Positions 1 to 11,352 of a stretch of DNA of 64,000 bases are shown here, one piece after another. The DNA lies in the NCBI RefSeq assembly GCF_016545825.1, contig NC_052613.1, forward strand, positions 5,890,001 through 5,954,000, in the 5' to 3' direction. Below the pieces are notes generated by a model. That model was not told the origin of the DNA. It made no database searches and worked only from the letters and a program-made list of their open reading frames with translations. Made by a program: the position numbers and the translations under genes. How positions within the stretch are numbered: position 1 is the first letter of the stretch; every line of letters begins with the position of its first letter. This stretch comes from Eucalyptus grandis. Lineage: Eukaryota; Streptophyta; Magnoliopsida; Myrtales; Myrtaceae.

Positions 1-837
1 CATATAGGATTAGTTACATACAATGCACGTCATTTAGTGATTTTTGTTAGATGCATTTAATTAGAAATTGCCCGTCGTTAGAATTAGGTCATTAGATTAA
101 TTTAGATTGCATATTTAAGTGTTGCATTTCTTTAATTTCGAATCTCATGGAAAATAAAAAAATTATTTAGAATAAATCATCTCATGCTTAGGATAGACTA
201 CATGCTTAGTTATGTCATATTGCTTAGGTCATATAGCTAAGTCATGTTGACATGTCATATCATTTCATGTTAAATTAGTGGCATGCATAGCATAAAGCAT
301 GATTCTCATTAATTAAGTGAAAACAAAAAAGAAATTGCGTGTTAATTAGAAATCATATCTAGGATTGTTGATGTGAATTCTGATCTAACAATGCAGATGC
401 TTTCGTTGCTATGAGGTAAGTCCTGCAATTTATTCATTGCTTTCTTGGATGTTAAATTGGTGGTTTGCGCACCCGTATGATAACCTTACATGTTAAGAAA
501 ATAGATTTAAAATCAATTCAAGTTGCCTGCAAAAACATTTTTGAAATTAAAAGAATGGTACCGGAAGGGCATTAGAGAAATCTAGTGTAACCAAGTCCCC
601 GTACCCATAATCTCTGGTTCGTAGGAGTAAAGTAAATCTCCCATTACTTTACTTGGGTTTCTAATCGACCCACCAAAAATAGATTAGTGGCGACTCTTGA
701 TTAAAAAACTGCATGTTAAGAACTTGAACCGAAAGTCGCGAATTGGTATGGGCTTGGGAGAGCCCGAGTTAAGTTTAGGCTTAACAATCCATTAGCTAAC
801 CCTAGGAGGTCCACACCTGAAAAAATTGGTCGTGACA
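1..837 (+). mobile_element. 3' part of a Ty3/gypsy Tat-like LTR
   Basis: The stretch from about 400 to 837 aligns by eye with the last 440 bases of the LTRs at 46510-48008 and 60953-62426. Shared blocks include the GGTACC(G/A)(G/A)AA segment near 558, the 'tctctggttcg' segment near 611, the repeated 'ttactttactt' words and the terminal 'ggtcgtgaca'. It ends in CA at 837 and no primer binding site follows, so it is a 3' LTR or a solo LTR cut by the left edge of the window. It is clearly diverged from the other two LTRs, hence a related but different element. Confidence 0.65.
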
Positions 838-1280
838 ATGTTCCATAAGATATTCGATTTGAGAAATCAAAAAGTGAGAATCCCAATTGACAATAACACT
901 ATACGATCCGCAAGTGACTGAAAAAAGGCGCACAAAACGCAAGAAAGATGAGAGATTTACGTCGAGGTACCCTTCGGCGTTGGTGGGTCGAGCAAGGTCG
1001 CAACAGGGGACAGGCCCTGAGATTTCGTCCTTTGTGCAAGTCCAGACCCAACTCTGCGGTTGCGCAGCTCAAAACGCCCTTCACCAGCCGGGGCCACCGC
1101 CCGGGCGATTCCATCGCTTCCGCAATTTCAAAGACAATCAAAGCTGGACTCCATGAAAGGTCAAAGTAGATTCCTTTTCCTTTTTTTTTGGGTCAAAAAA
1201 GGAGCTTCCTTTTCACTTGGCTCTTTCTTGGAAGGGCGAGGAAAGGGCCGTCAGACTCCATACGACGTTGAAGGCGTGGT
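838..1280. other. Unassigned GC-rich island with overlapping short ORFs
   Basis: Between 887 and 1169 the sequence is markedly more GC-rich than its surroundings and is open in several frames on both strands (about 70-90 codons). None of the translations shows a family I recognise. It could be an old exon fragment or captured gene piece carried by a transposable element. No start context, splice signals or domain motif decides between frames. Confidence 0.3.
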
Positions 1281-1774
1281 TGTGACACGGCCCAAAGATG
1301 AGCATGATCCAAGAACGTCTAAGTGACAAGGCTGTGTCCCATGCAAGGGCCAGCCCACGAGTTGCCCATGAATGATTTGTGAATGACCATGATCCCATGT
1401 GCAACGCGGGACAAGCCTGTGACCGTTCAGCTCCTTGGTGTCAAGCAGCCTGCCATTTCTTTTGACACACGCTCTATGGGTCTCCCCTAGGCCTAGGGCT
1501 ATCAAGTAGCCTAATGTACAGACTTGTAATGATGGTGTAGATTCAAATACCACGGTTGGATCGGAGAGAGAATCAACGGTCGAGATTAGAACCGAACTTG
1601 TATAAATAGGGGACCCTCTCCCTCATTCTATTCAGCTTGATCACAAGTAAATACACTACCCTCCTTTACTCCATACAATTCCTTGTGTTCAAGTGTGTGC
1701 ATGTAAGGTTGACTTGGGAGAAATCTTAAGGCCGCCCGGGTGTAAGATCATTCGTAATCAATCGACCCATGACA
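1281..1774 (+). mobile_element. Possible solo LTR with TATA box
   Basis: A stretch starting TGTGACACGG and ending CCCATGACA contains a strong TATA box (TATAAATAGGGG at 1601-1612) followed by a pyrimidine-rich leader, as in the U3-R part of plant LTRs. TG...CA ends are present, but the flanking five bases (GTGGT and CTTGC) do not match, so no target duplication supports the borders. The alternative is a decayed gene promoter. Confidence 0.35.
1601..1612 (+). promoter_or_regulatory. TATA box
   Basis: TATAAATAGGGG is followed about 30 bases later by CTCATTCTATTC, a plausible start region. No open reading frame of note follows, which fits an LTR promoter better than a gene promoter. Confidence 0.4.
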
Positions 1775-1892
1775 CTTGCCTCTCACTCGCTCACATTTCT
1801 GCAAGTGAATGTTGGATAAAAGTACAGATTGGCCCCATATATTTTCATAATTTTGTCAATTCTATCCCTATGATTCACCCGGTGGAGTGTAT

Positions 1893-2140
1893 TTGCAAAA
1901 GTAATTGAGGTATTTTTTCTCACTGAGGGCAAAAAAATAGAAAGCAATGTCCTTGCGCTTAAATAACCCAATAAAAACCAATGTTAGTTTAGGTTTTGTT
2001 TATGTAAGAATTAGATTTGCATAATTTAGAATTTTTTATTAAGCTTTATGAATTTTTTAGGAGAAATTAAATTAATGTCTTTGAATATTGCCTTAGCTAG
2101 GCGTCTTTTGGAAAACTCACTGAGGGCAGAATGTTTGTCT
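1893..2140 (+). repeat. Dispersed repeat, copy 1 (partner 8745-8990)
   Basis: This segment matches 8745-8990 over its whole length: 'aagtaattgag', a 'tctcactg(a/t)gggc' block, a 'gttttgtttat' or 'gctttgtttat' block, 'ggaatattgcctcagct' or 'gaatattgccttagct', and the final 'gggggcagaa' or 'gagggcagaa'. Partner copies lie left of and within duplication unit 1. It is non-coding; a transposon piece or the trace of an older duplication. Confidence 0.6.
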
Positions 2141-2759
2141 TTTGTTTAAAATAAAGGGAGCTTCTGAAAAACCTTCTACTATTTCAGACAGTTAAAAGGG
2201 GGAATGATGGCAAGAAGAGCTCACGTTACATAATGTGGAAGTCGATCCTATTTTGTCCAAAAACCTTGATGCAAAATTTGACATGAAGCTGAATTAGAAG
2301 ACATGACATTACATGAATAATTTTGAGCCGTCCTTGATGGCCACGTCTATTGAAAAAAGGCATGTTATCACAGAGCTCCGTGTGGAGGTCGCGGTGCGGC
2401 AGGCAACAGTCGCCGGCGACCGTGTGTGTTTGGCCACCAGATCTGCGACTCGTGGAACCTCCGCCGACGATCGCCTAGGTCGCAGCATCCCTCTATGCCC
2501 AGAGAAGATGAACAATGCTCATACAAGGGCACGCACCCGGAAAATCAAAAAAATTGTGAGGACAATTTTGGAAAAATAAGAAATGAACAGTGCGGGGCGT
2601 GGGCATATGCCGAAAAAGCAAAAAGCCCAAGGCAGGTCTTCGGCTTCACAAGGCTGGCATTTGGAGAATGGAGGCTAAAAAATTTTTGCCAAACGGGCTG
2701 GCATTTGCCCAAGAATCTTTAGGCCTCCAAAGAGCTTTGGGAAGTGGTTCCCAAACGGA
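2141..2759. other. No gene recognised
   Basis: Mixed-composition DNA. A GC-rich patch at 2385-2500 is open in both directions without recognisable domains. A direct-repeat-like stretch of CCAAACGG and GGCATTTG words at 2650-2760 lies immediately left of the duplication border. Confidence 0.4.
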
Positions 2760-3099
2760 ACCTGTAGATGAGGCGCGCATCGCAGCGAGCCACTGTTAGG
2801 CTCGCATGTCACCTCGTTCATGAGTTACTTGGGTATTTCATGGGCCGGAGGTTCCTATATTTGTTCTTTGGACAAGCTTTCTCATCATTAAGAAAGAAAT
2901 GATCTGGCAAAATCTTTGCAAAGAAGTGCAAAATGAAGGCATTGCTGATCCAAACTTACTGTCTAGAAGCGAGGCTTCACTTGAAGCCCATTGGGCCAGG
3001 CCACAATGGGATCGAATTTGCGAACCAGCAGGTTTTTCAAAGCTTCTCTCTCTCGCTGAAGTCGTATTTCATCGCTCGCGAGAGCTTTCCAACTCGAGC

Positions 3100-3201
3100 A
3101 TGGCGGATCGTTATTCCCCAAACGCAATGCCGGACTTCGTACCGGATGCTTCCGTGGAAGTTACTGTCACCGAAAGTGTCAAGGACTCGCTCTCGAAGCT
3201 G
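3100..3201 (+). pseudogene. LanC-like protein (GCR2 family) first-exon fragment
   Basis: The 34-codon stretch from ATG 3100 reads MADRY then MPDFVP, an acidic spacer with TVTE and KDSLSKL. This matches the N-terminus of plant LanC-like proteins (Arabidopsis GCR2 begins MPEFVPED and has TECKDSLTKLLSLPY). Family members are about 400 residues with a zinc-binding lanthionine-cyclase-like barrel; nothing of the barrel is seen here. After KDSLSKL the frame runs into unrelated residues and a stop at 3217. The preceding 200 bases (2895-3099) are equally conserved in unit 2 and probably represent the old promoter and 5' UTR. A gene fragment duplicated with the unit, not a functional gene. Confidence 0.65.
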
Positions 3202-3480
3202 AAAATCAACTTCGGGTAGACCCAGAGGGAGGGCTCGGATGGCGAGCGAGCGCACTCAGTTTGCGATCACTTGGAGAAGAAGAAGAAGAGGAGTCGCGGG
3301 GTTCCTACGGCGAAAAAGTGCGAGGGCAACTGCCCCTTCCGAGTGAAGAGGAAAGAAGAGCGACGAGCTATGTCTGAGAAACACGAGGCGAAGAAGAAAA
3401 GGATGCAAGGGAAGTTAGGATTTTCATCTTTTGTGAAACCGATTTCAAAAATCAATCTAGTTGGTATAGTTCCCAAGTGA
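3202..3480 (+). pseudogene. Unrecognised basic ORF remnant next to the GCR2 fragment
   Basis: A Lys/Arg-rich frame with the words KCEGNCP and KRKEER is shared with unit 2 (27660-27801), where the reading frame upstream differs by an indel. Composition is GAA/AAG-rich, so the resemblance may reflect low complexity. No domain is recognised. Confidence 0.3.
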
Positions 3481-5228
3481 TTGTTCACTTAGAATTGGAA
3501 ACCGAACCGGTTCCCACCGGTTCTAAAATTTTGGAAATGGGAACTAGACCTGTTCTCAGGACAATCTGGTCTAGTTCTCGAGTAAAATTGGTCCGGTGCA
3601 ATACCCCTATTGGATATGATCAACCCGCTATACTATGACACGTATAATGACAAAGGACCCTAGGGCATAGTCCTTTTGTGAGAGTTTATGATTAACAATT
3701 CAAACCTTCTCCTACTTCATATGATAGCACTTTATGTTTTACTATAAATCCATTCCATGGGGCGTACCACGTATGGGAGATTGATTATTGGTTAGATTAC
3801 ATGTGGGCTTAGTGTAGAGCTGATGATTTAACAAAGTGCAATTATTTTCACGAAAGGCTGCAATTTGTTAGTCGCATCAATTTCTTGGACGAACCGTCCA
3901 TTTGTTCATCTAGTTTGTTAAAAAGTGTCTAAATGCTAATTTTTTTTTTCATCACCCCAGTTTCAAAAAATACCTAATTATTGATAAAATATTTACAGGA
4001 CACTCATATTGACTATAGCCTCTTATGATAAAAGCTGGAGCTTCCCACCAAAGGAGCTTCTTACTCAGTTCTTAAGCGCTCGCCAATTAAAATTTCATCG
4101 ACAACATAACAAAGTAAGCAAACAGCCACGTCTAACTTAAAACCCTATGTGAAAGCAACTCTAATTAGAACCTCGCAGTGGCTGGAAGATGCTTGCTAGA
4201 GAAACCAAAAGTGTCTCAGGTCTTTAAGGACGAGGAGAGGAAAGCCTATTTAATCTTAAATTTTTGTGTGAAATTTTAATTTAGTTTTATCGACCAATTT
4301 CCACAGGGAATCACTAATGTGGTGGTGTGCCTATTAAGGATGGCCGGGACGATTGGACTAGCACGTTATTGTAAGACTCATCTGTTTACATTTTAGATGG
4401 ACGAGGCTGTAGCTTGTTCCAAGGTTGGCTTACATGGAAGATGAATAGCAGTGGATGCCTATACAAATTTACTGATAAGCGGGCGAGTCGATGAAGAAGG
4501 ATGAACTAGTGATGAGTAGGATCACCAAAATGAGAACGTGACCTTAACTCCGCAGACTAGTCATTAACAAGAACTTTATGTGATAAGAGCTCTAAGATGT
4601 GATGGACAAACCTATTTACATACCTAAGAAGAAGATAGTTGATAGTCATCATAAGTCATACTTGGTTTAGCACTATTCAAGTTTTTTTCCTCGAGGTCGT
4701 TATAATCCTCAATTATGTGCATTTACTGATTGCCTTTTCCTTTTCAAACAAGCGCGTCCTATCTTTTTTAGCAATGACAAAGAACGCAAAAAATTTGTTG
4801 TAAAGATTAATGCAAAAACCAACAGATCTTACAATTGCATCAACACGAGAGGATGAAATCCCTATAGAAATAAACAATAAAGAAGATGAGAGCCGATTGC
4901 AAGTAAATCAGTCGAAGAGTCCAATCACTCGTTCAAATGTTTCCCCGGTTTTAGATTACTCACAATCCCACGGGGATTAGCCTCGGGTAATTGCTCGATA
5001 AATAAATCACCAAAAAGTTACCTCGCAGCTAGAAACCCCCACATCTCCGCAAAGAAAACACCCGATTGGAAAGCAATGAGTTGTCCTTGTCAGGCACGAT
5101 ATATCGCCGCAAACAAATCTTCTCACTTCTTTTTTACAAGAAAGAAATTCTGGCCAAGTCATTTTGGGTTCTCTTGAAGGCCATGTTGATATCCATATTA
5201 TTTGAGTCTTAGAAAACTGTGAAAAAAG
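3481..5228. other. Non-coding, duplicated in unit 2
   Basis: Starts with repeated 'gaaccgg' and 'ggttccc' words (3495-3600), similar words also occurring at 13830-14160 and 27915-28015. The rest aligns with 28000-29865 and carries no open frame of note. Unit 2 has about 176 extra bases (28656-28831) where this copy reads directly across. Confidence 0.5.
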
Positions 5229-5327
5229 AAGTTATATAAAGTGTCGATATGTATATTGATTGAGTGCAAAAGTAAATAAGTTATATAAAGTGTCGATATG
5301 TATATTGATCAAGTGCAAAAGTATATT
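5229..5327 (+). repeat. 49-bp tandem duplication, private to unit 1
   Basis: The block beginning 'aagttatataaagtgtc' occurs at 5229 and again at 5278, head to tail, with a few changes at the end. Unit 2 has a single copy near 29866, so this doubled after the large duplication. Confidence 0.8.
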
Positions 5328-5551
5328 CCAAAAGTTTTTAAGTAGGTTTAAAATCGAGTACATAAAATAACAAAAGAGAAAAAAGACAGTTTCTTTTAGG
5401 ACATCATGTGCGGACATGATTTTAAGGTTGAAAGAAAGAACAAAAAAGAAAAGAAATCCTCCAACCTTTGGATGATTTATCTTTTATCTTTTATCTTTTT
5501 TATCGTATTTTCAAAACATTCAACACTTTTGAAATATCCACATATTGACAC

Positions 5552-5743
5552 CTAATATATGTTTTTTTTTTTTTCCATAGAGTTTTCCAAAGGCTCAAAT
5601 AATATGAATATCGGCATATCCTCCGATTTCTTTGTCATCGCTTTCAAAAGAGCTCGAGATAACCTGGTTAGAATTATGTTTCTTTCTTGTAAAAGCAACA
5701 AGAAGATTTCAAAAATCGGAATCTCTACGCACGGAGAGGTCAT
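5552..5743 (-). other. Small ORF conserved in both units
   Basis: Reading leftwards from ATG at 5743, 63 codons are open. The unit 2 partner (30104-30319) keeps the ATG and the frame. Differences between the two proteins are mostly conservative on this strand (I/L, I/V, R/K, N/D, T/A, K/E). The opposite strand is also open but its differences are more radical. Shared words are SPCVE, LSRALLKAM and FEPLENSMEK. No family is recognised; it may be a degraded exon or chance. Confidence 0.3.
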
Positions 5744-6032
5744 CTCGACCTAATAAGCACGGGAGAGGGTGATTTTATTAGCAAATCAGGCATCTTCTCC
5801 TTCGACAAGGTCTTGACCAATTATGGATACTTTCGGTTTTGGGATAGCGGGCGTGTCGTTCAATCACACGCATCCTCATTAATTAATTTCGTCAAAATGT
5901 ATGGAGTGACATCGGTCAAAAAAATCTATGGAATGAACTTTCTAAGATGATTAATTTAATATTGACTCAAAGAAAAAGGGGGTCTCTGAAAGTGGCCAAA
6001 TCTGCTATTCATAAAAGAACACAATACGACGT

Positions 6033-6426
6033 TTGACTCCACTAATAATGTAAGGTGTGATGGTTCTCTTGGATAGCGCAATAGCCGCACCAAATCGCCA
6101 GCTTTCTTGAGTAGTAATTATGTCATTATAACCACTAAATTTAGGAGAAACGACGGATAGGGCCTATCCTTCTCTCTTAAGGAATAAGCCGTCGTGATTG
6201 CAATTTCCTGCATCTTTACAGACTTTAGATTGACTCCACTGACAAATGTGAAGTGTGATGGTTCTCTTGGATAGCGCCCACCCAATCGCCAGCTTTCTTG
6301 TACCCACTTAAATTAAGGGAACCGTTTGACGAAAAAATATAAAATAAGGGAACCGAAGGGATTAAGCTGTCTTTAACATGATTGGAATTTTCTGCATCTT
6401 CACAAATTTTTCTCAACTTCTTTTAG
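6033..6426 (+). repeat. About 197-bp tandem duplication, private to unit 1
   Basis: The block starting 'ttgactccac' at 6033 recurs at 6230, including the 'tggttctcttggatagcgc' and 'tcgccagctttcttg' words and the 'attttctgcatctt' end. The second copy is diverged. Unit 2 has one copy near 30607. Confidence 0.7.
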
Positions 6427-7609
6427 TAGTGTTTTGGTGTTCAAATGGTTTTAACCCTTTTCTCTTTTCGGCAGACGTCGAGATAGGGCGTCACTTTTTG
6501 CATCGCTTTTCATGCGACAATCAAGGGAGGACCCTACTATTGAAATTGCCTCGGCGTTGCGCAACTGCAATGTGATCTTACAACCGCAGGCGAGCGACGA
6601 CTCCAGTCAATTTAATAGCATGACTATCGCATGATGTACTCTTCTCACGTGAATGCAGGGAATTGTAACAATGAAGGTCCACTAGAAAGGAAAATCTAAA
6701 AGTCTTTCTAACTTATTTTCTTCTAAAAGTCTTTTTAACTTATTTTCTTTGGCATTCTTCTCAAAGACCCCCAATCCCGAGGCAAAATAAGGGTGATTCG
6801 GTCAAGCTCTTATATGAGTAAACTGTTAGAAGATCGGGGCGTGAATGTCGGAAAGTCTTCGGAGGTGATATGACTTGTTTATTATTATGAGAAAGGTACT
6901 TAATTTATCAGACCTTGCATTCAAACGGCATCTATTACGTAAAGAGGACAAGCATGTCGGCACGACAGTTCAATACAGCACGCAACTAATTCTTGTTGCT
7001 CTCGTGCCACTAAAGAATTACTAGTCTATTTCTTGAAGGCAACTTACCCTTGAGCTGCCGCTTGTCACATATTTGTTGCTTCGGGCGTAAGGAATTGCTG
7101 CCAACTTTGTGAATTTCTCAAGATGGACGGGAAGTAATTCCGGAGGATCCAATTCGACACTTTACTTCTCGACCTCAATGGACTTCTTTAGTTTTTTTTT
7201 TTTTTTAAAAAGGAAAAACATATGGTATATATATTACCTACCGACTTGAGAACTAATTATTGGCAAATCTGACAAAGGATAAGCATAAGTCCACTCTAGA
7301 ACTCACAGCTCTGGCCTTTCTTATGGTAAACAGCTGTTTTCATTTTGTTTTTTTTTTTTATCGGATCCTGCAACATGGGTCTGTGTTTCAAGATCAGTTC
7401 TCTCGTCCCCGCAAGAACACAGTACGCATAAGATCACAAACACCCTCATATAATAATTTTTCCATTGCAGAGAATTTAAATGGGAGGGTCGTGCCTGGAT
7501 TGTGATTATGAGATAAGGTTGCAAGGTGTGATGGTGACGAGGACAAACAATCCAATGCACGGATGAGTTACGTAATTGATTAGGCCAAAAGGGACTTTGC
7601 TAGCATAAT

Positions 7610-7790
7610 AGTCTTTAGACTACTGTAATTAAAACATATTATTATGAGCCACTATTCTTTAAAAAATAGACCCCGCAACAATTTATAATTATTTGCTATT
7701 TGATTTGTTGTGGTCCAAAATAAATTATTATTCTCACAATCAATTAAAAACTGTCGCTCAATCATTTTTTAACTAGAAGTCACGTTCATG
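7610..7790 (+). repeat. MITE-like dispersed repeat (partner 13089-13285)
   Basis: Shares 'ataatagtc', 'ttattatgagccac', 'atttataattattt' and 'caatcatt' in order with 13089-13285. Because the partner is an insertion absent from unit 2, this is likely a short non-autonomous transposon. The ends are not firmly defined. Confidence 0.5.
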
Positions 7791-7992
7791 CAAAATATGA
7801 GTCAGGAAGTAACTATAAAATTATCCACCATTCCCTGTCTACAAATTTTTTTTCCAGACCTGTTCTTACAGATGAAGAACATAGAATCGCTTGGCGAAGG
7901 GAAATTGTTTATCTTTAAATATACAGGATGATTTTTATATCAATTTATTATTTTGGAATTTTCTTTTCTTCTTTTTTTCATCTTATAAGAGG

Positions 7993-8290
7993 GTGGGAGA
8001 GGCAACCCATGATAGCAACTCTTCTGGGTATTATGATTTTGATTCAGACTCTACTTAAAAGAAAAGAAATTTTGGACTTCCTTTTTCTTTTTTCCTTTTT
8101 TTGGAAAGGGTGAGAGAAACGACCACCGCTAACAACTCCTCCAGGCGTTATGATTATAATTCAAACTCTATTTAAAATAAAAGAAATTTTGGACTTTTCT
8201 TTTCTGTTATTTTTGAAAGGGTGACAGAGGCAACGGATGCTAGCGGACTCCTTTAGGCGTTTATCTAAACTCAATTGTATTTAGATAGAC
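7993..8290 (+). repeat. Tandem repeat, about 2.5 units of 111-117 bp
   Basis: Units begin with GTG(G/A/C)(G/C)AGAG at 7993, 8110 and 8221. Each contains 'aactc', a TTATGATT word, 'aactcta' or 'gactcta' and 'agaaattttggact', then a T-rich end with GAAAGG. The third unit is partial. AT-rich and non-coding. Confidence 0.75.
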
Positions 8291-8744
8291 ATGTTGGTTG
8301 CAGGAGAAAAAACACATTTTCTATATTATTTTGTGAAATAAAATTTTAACATGTCATAACCTTATAAAATTAAAAAATTATGATTGAATTGATAAAAATA
8401 TAGTACATTTAGAATTTTTGGATAATTCTTCCAATTTTTCGGTTGGTTAGAGAAGTTATCAAGTTCAACGAATGTGGTCCTCTATGCTGTCTCGATTGAA
8501 AGATTATATGCGGTCTCCATTGAAAGATTATTTACGACGGAATAAGGTGGCCCCGCTTTTGGTGATGACATGCGACGTACATACTGGCATCGGTTTTTGG
8601 TTCGTCTCATTCTATCCCTACATTGTTAAAGTTGATCCTTTATAATTACAGCTTTTATAGTGGCTTGTGCGAGGGACTAATCTAGAAAAATTTCTCACTG
8701 CGGAAAATTTTCTTCCGAATGATTACGAATAAATCAACCACATT

Positions 8745-8990
8745 TGCTGAAGTAATTGAGATATTGTTCTCACTGTGGGCACAAAAAAGAGAAAAGGAGG
8801 CGATGCTCTTGCCCTTCAAAAAATCCACTAAAGACTATTGCTTGTGTTGGCTTTGTTTATCTAAGGATTAGATCTGCAAGATTTTGGAATTGTTTATAAA
8901 GCTTTTTCAATTTAAGAGGGCAAATTGAAATGAAAGTTTTGGAATATTGCCTCAGCTATTCCTCTCTTGGAAAAAACTTAATGGGGGCAG
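8745..8990 (+). repeat. Dispersed repeat, copy 2 (partner 1893-2140)
   Basis: Second member of the pair described at 1893-2140, in the same orientation. It lies in the unit 1 private segment. Confidence 0.6.
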
Positions 8991-9051
8991 AAACCAAAAA
9001 TCCCATCACAACGGGACGAACCTGAAAATGCGGCATTAAACGATCAGAGTC

Positions 9052-9280
9052 GATGGCTACTTTGTTTTGGGGAACCGGCCTGGTTTCGACAGTCCTGCTA
9101 CTGAGATCCGATCCGATGCGAAGGCCGTGTTCGGCGATGCAAAGGTTGTCGGGGGTGCTGCTTGCTTAGCCGGCCTTCGTACAGCCCGACCGCATTCTAT
9201 CTGTGGCTGCCCCACCCAAATCGATCGAAAGGCATATAAAAATGCGATTGCGTACGGTTGGCGTATCATCAGAATCTGAA
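9052..9280 (+). other. Unassigned GC-rich ORF patch
   Basis: A GC-rich island open on both strands for about 70 codons (9067-9279 and its complement), with an additional ATG frame at 9052 of about 40 codons. No motif or family is recognised. It stands alone without splice signals. It could be a gene fragment. Confidence 0.25.
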
Positions 9281-9343
9281 AGCGGAAAACAGAAAAGTCA
9301 AGGATAGTGGAAAGCCTTATCGTTAGGTAGCCTTCAACGTCAC

Positions 9344-9578
9344 AACTATCACGAGAAAACGAGAAAATATTGGGTGTTCCGGGACTGTCAAGTCAGCGTG
9401 GTCCCGGATCACTCACGCAGCGCCACGTGTATGGGGAGGGACAAAAGAGAGAAAGAGAGAGAGAGTGGGCCCGGTTTCAACTTTGTCCCCTCCCCCATAC
9501 ACGTGGCATCGGTGAGTGGTCCGGGACCACGCTAACGTGGTGGTCCCGGACCACCCAATATTTTCTCCAACTATCACG
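9344..9578. mobile_element. Hairpin MITE with 11-bp direct flanks (Mutator-like?)
   Basis: Positions 9362-9567 form an almost complete inverted repeat: GAGAAAATATTGGGTG at the left end faces its complement at the right end. Inner arms share 'gtggtcccgga', 'cactcac' and 'gccacgtgtatgggg'. Arms are about 95 bases around a GA-rich loop (9448-9467). The 11-base CAACTATCACG lies at both 9344-9354 and 9568-9578. Flank length fits the 9-11 bp duplications of Mutator-like elements. Seven bases (AGAAAAC, 9355-9361) sit between the left flank and the inverted repeat. Confidence 0.8.
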
Positions 9579-11352
9579 CTGCTTCAGAGGATCAAGAAAA
9601 AAGAACCCAATTCATAGCCAACCCTACAACGAATCCGATAAATCGTTTTCTCTATCCGTAAATGAACGTTAAGCTCTAAAAACTTTAATTAGGGAAAATT
9701 TACGCCAGAACTTAATTAACGTGCGAACAATATGAAAAACATAGTGAAAATTTTCTTTAAACTTATTCTCTAAATGCAAATTTCTAAGTCTTTTGATCGT
9801 TCCAGCGTTAGCGCAAAACATTTCAGCGCTTTGCCAATTATGTCCATCCGGGCAATTTTGGCTAGAAAGTATTCACGTGGTCGCTTGCAATCTTACATGA
9901 CATGGCTGACACTTATGGTGGGTATTAATGAGAAGATGATCATGAGGAGGGTAAGCTGGGGTTGTCATTCGGAATTTTGGGTGGGTAATACTTGGAGCAA
10001 TGAGCATCTTATGACACATTGAGTTCATTTTCTACGCGGAAGCTCCCTTGTTTTCCCTTTTTATTTTAATAGGAGTCTTGTGAAAATATCTCTAAGGGAA
10101 TAATATTTTCGTTCTTAGTGTCCGTGCTCCATTTATTCTCTTGGGATGGGGCCGAAAGCTTCAAGGGATAATGTTTTTTTTTTGGCCAAACCCAGTCTGC
10201 TCGATCCCACATATTACCGACTAAAAATAGCCAAAAATTGCGGGAAACGGAAAGCGACAACTGCACTTGGATGTGCCGACGTTCTCCGTTCCGGCTGCTG
10301 TGGTGTCCAAGGCGGTCCATGCTATTGCTGTTGGGTGTCACATTTAGGGGGATCAATTGAGCCCTAAAGCATCGTCTTTTGCCCCCAAAAAAAAAAAAAA
10401 AAAAAAAAAAAATTACATGCATGGCATTCATAGTCTGTTGGAAGTAAATATTGCATGTATATGATGAAAATAGAAATGAAAAGGCAAAGTGAGAGATATT
10501 AGAGAAAAATCGGGGCTGCACTGGCGGATTGATTAGTAAAAGTGAAGGGTGTGGAAAATGGTGGCGGCTTTCGTCATTAAGGCTAGGACGTCCCTTCCAT
10601 GTGCTTCCACAGGGTCCAGCCGACAGGAATATTTTGAAATGTCTCTTCCATCCGCATTAAAAATATTGCTATATACCCCACATGCGATCTAATAAACTTC
10701 GTTCATTTCCATTCAATCTCCTCTTCAGAAGGCATCGGATGCGTGAGAGCAAGTATACAAGCGCACCGAAACTCTTCCGCGTCAATAATTGGCTAGGTTT
10801 TCGCCCTTGAACCCCCCTCTCACGGGCCCGAAAGAGCGAGTTTATACGGATAGTATTTATTAAGCGGAATTGAAAAGGAGGGAAATTGAATACTGTGATC
10901 AATTAACTTTTCATGGGCAGCTCGGATGTGACGAGACATGAAGTGTGTAGATGGCTGAATCGAATTTGCGAAAGCCCCTACAGTGCTTTGGCTGCGGTGA
11001 AAAACTTGTCAAGAGGCCGCATCCTTCTTTTATTCCCTGTGGTGTTCATTCTTTTTATTTATTTATTTTGGTTTTCATTTAAAATAACTTAGAGTCTTGC
11101 CGAAACTAAGATCGAAAAAGTATGATCTTGGAATATAAATTAGGGTTATCTCAACTAATTTACGAGTTTTAGATGTTGGACTTGAAAAAATACATTAGAT
11201 ATTGCAAGAGTGCATTACCATCACCTCATGTGATGTATATACTCAAAAATAGTGGAGGCTTCCTTTGAAAAGGGCGTGGACATCTTTTGATGTAATAAGG
11301 AGAAGCTTTCGTTCAAGAACCGTTCATAGACATCGGGAGGAGCCATGAAATA
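9579..11352. other. No gene recognised; includes a 28-base A run near 10386
   Basis: Short overlapping ORFs only. A long A homopolymer after CCCCC (10386-10412) may be a retroposon tail, but no target duplication was identified. The GC patch near 10250-10340 has no recognisable product. Confidence 0.4.

Larger units (their letters stand above)
6429..11352. other. Unit 1 private segment without a recognised gene
   Basis: Homology with unit 2 stops near 6429/30827 and resumes near 11353/32309. Unit 2 has 1.5 kb of different sequence here. This segment holds several repeats and one hairpin transposon described separately, plus short unassigned ORFs. Simple tandem doublings are seen, for example about 26 bases at 6697-6748. 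Confidence 0.6.

Noticed and set aside
9068..9090. GGGGAACCGGCCTGGTTTCGACAG-like stretch resembling the 5' end of tmRNA
   Set aside because: Only the GGTTTCGACAG word matches. There is no tRNA-like 3' end or tag frame nearby, and the context is plant nuclear DNA.
10066..10521. 151-codon minus-strand ORF
   Set aside because: It runs through a poly(A)/poly(T) tract (Phe run) and shows no domain.
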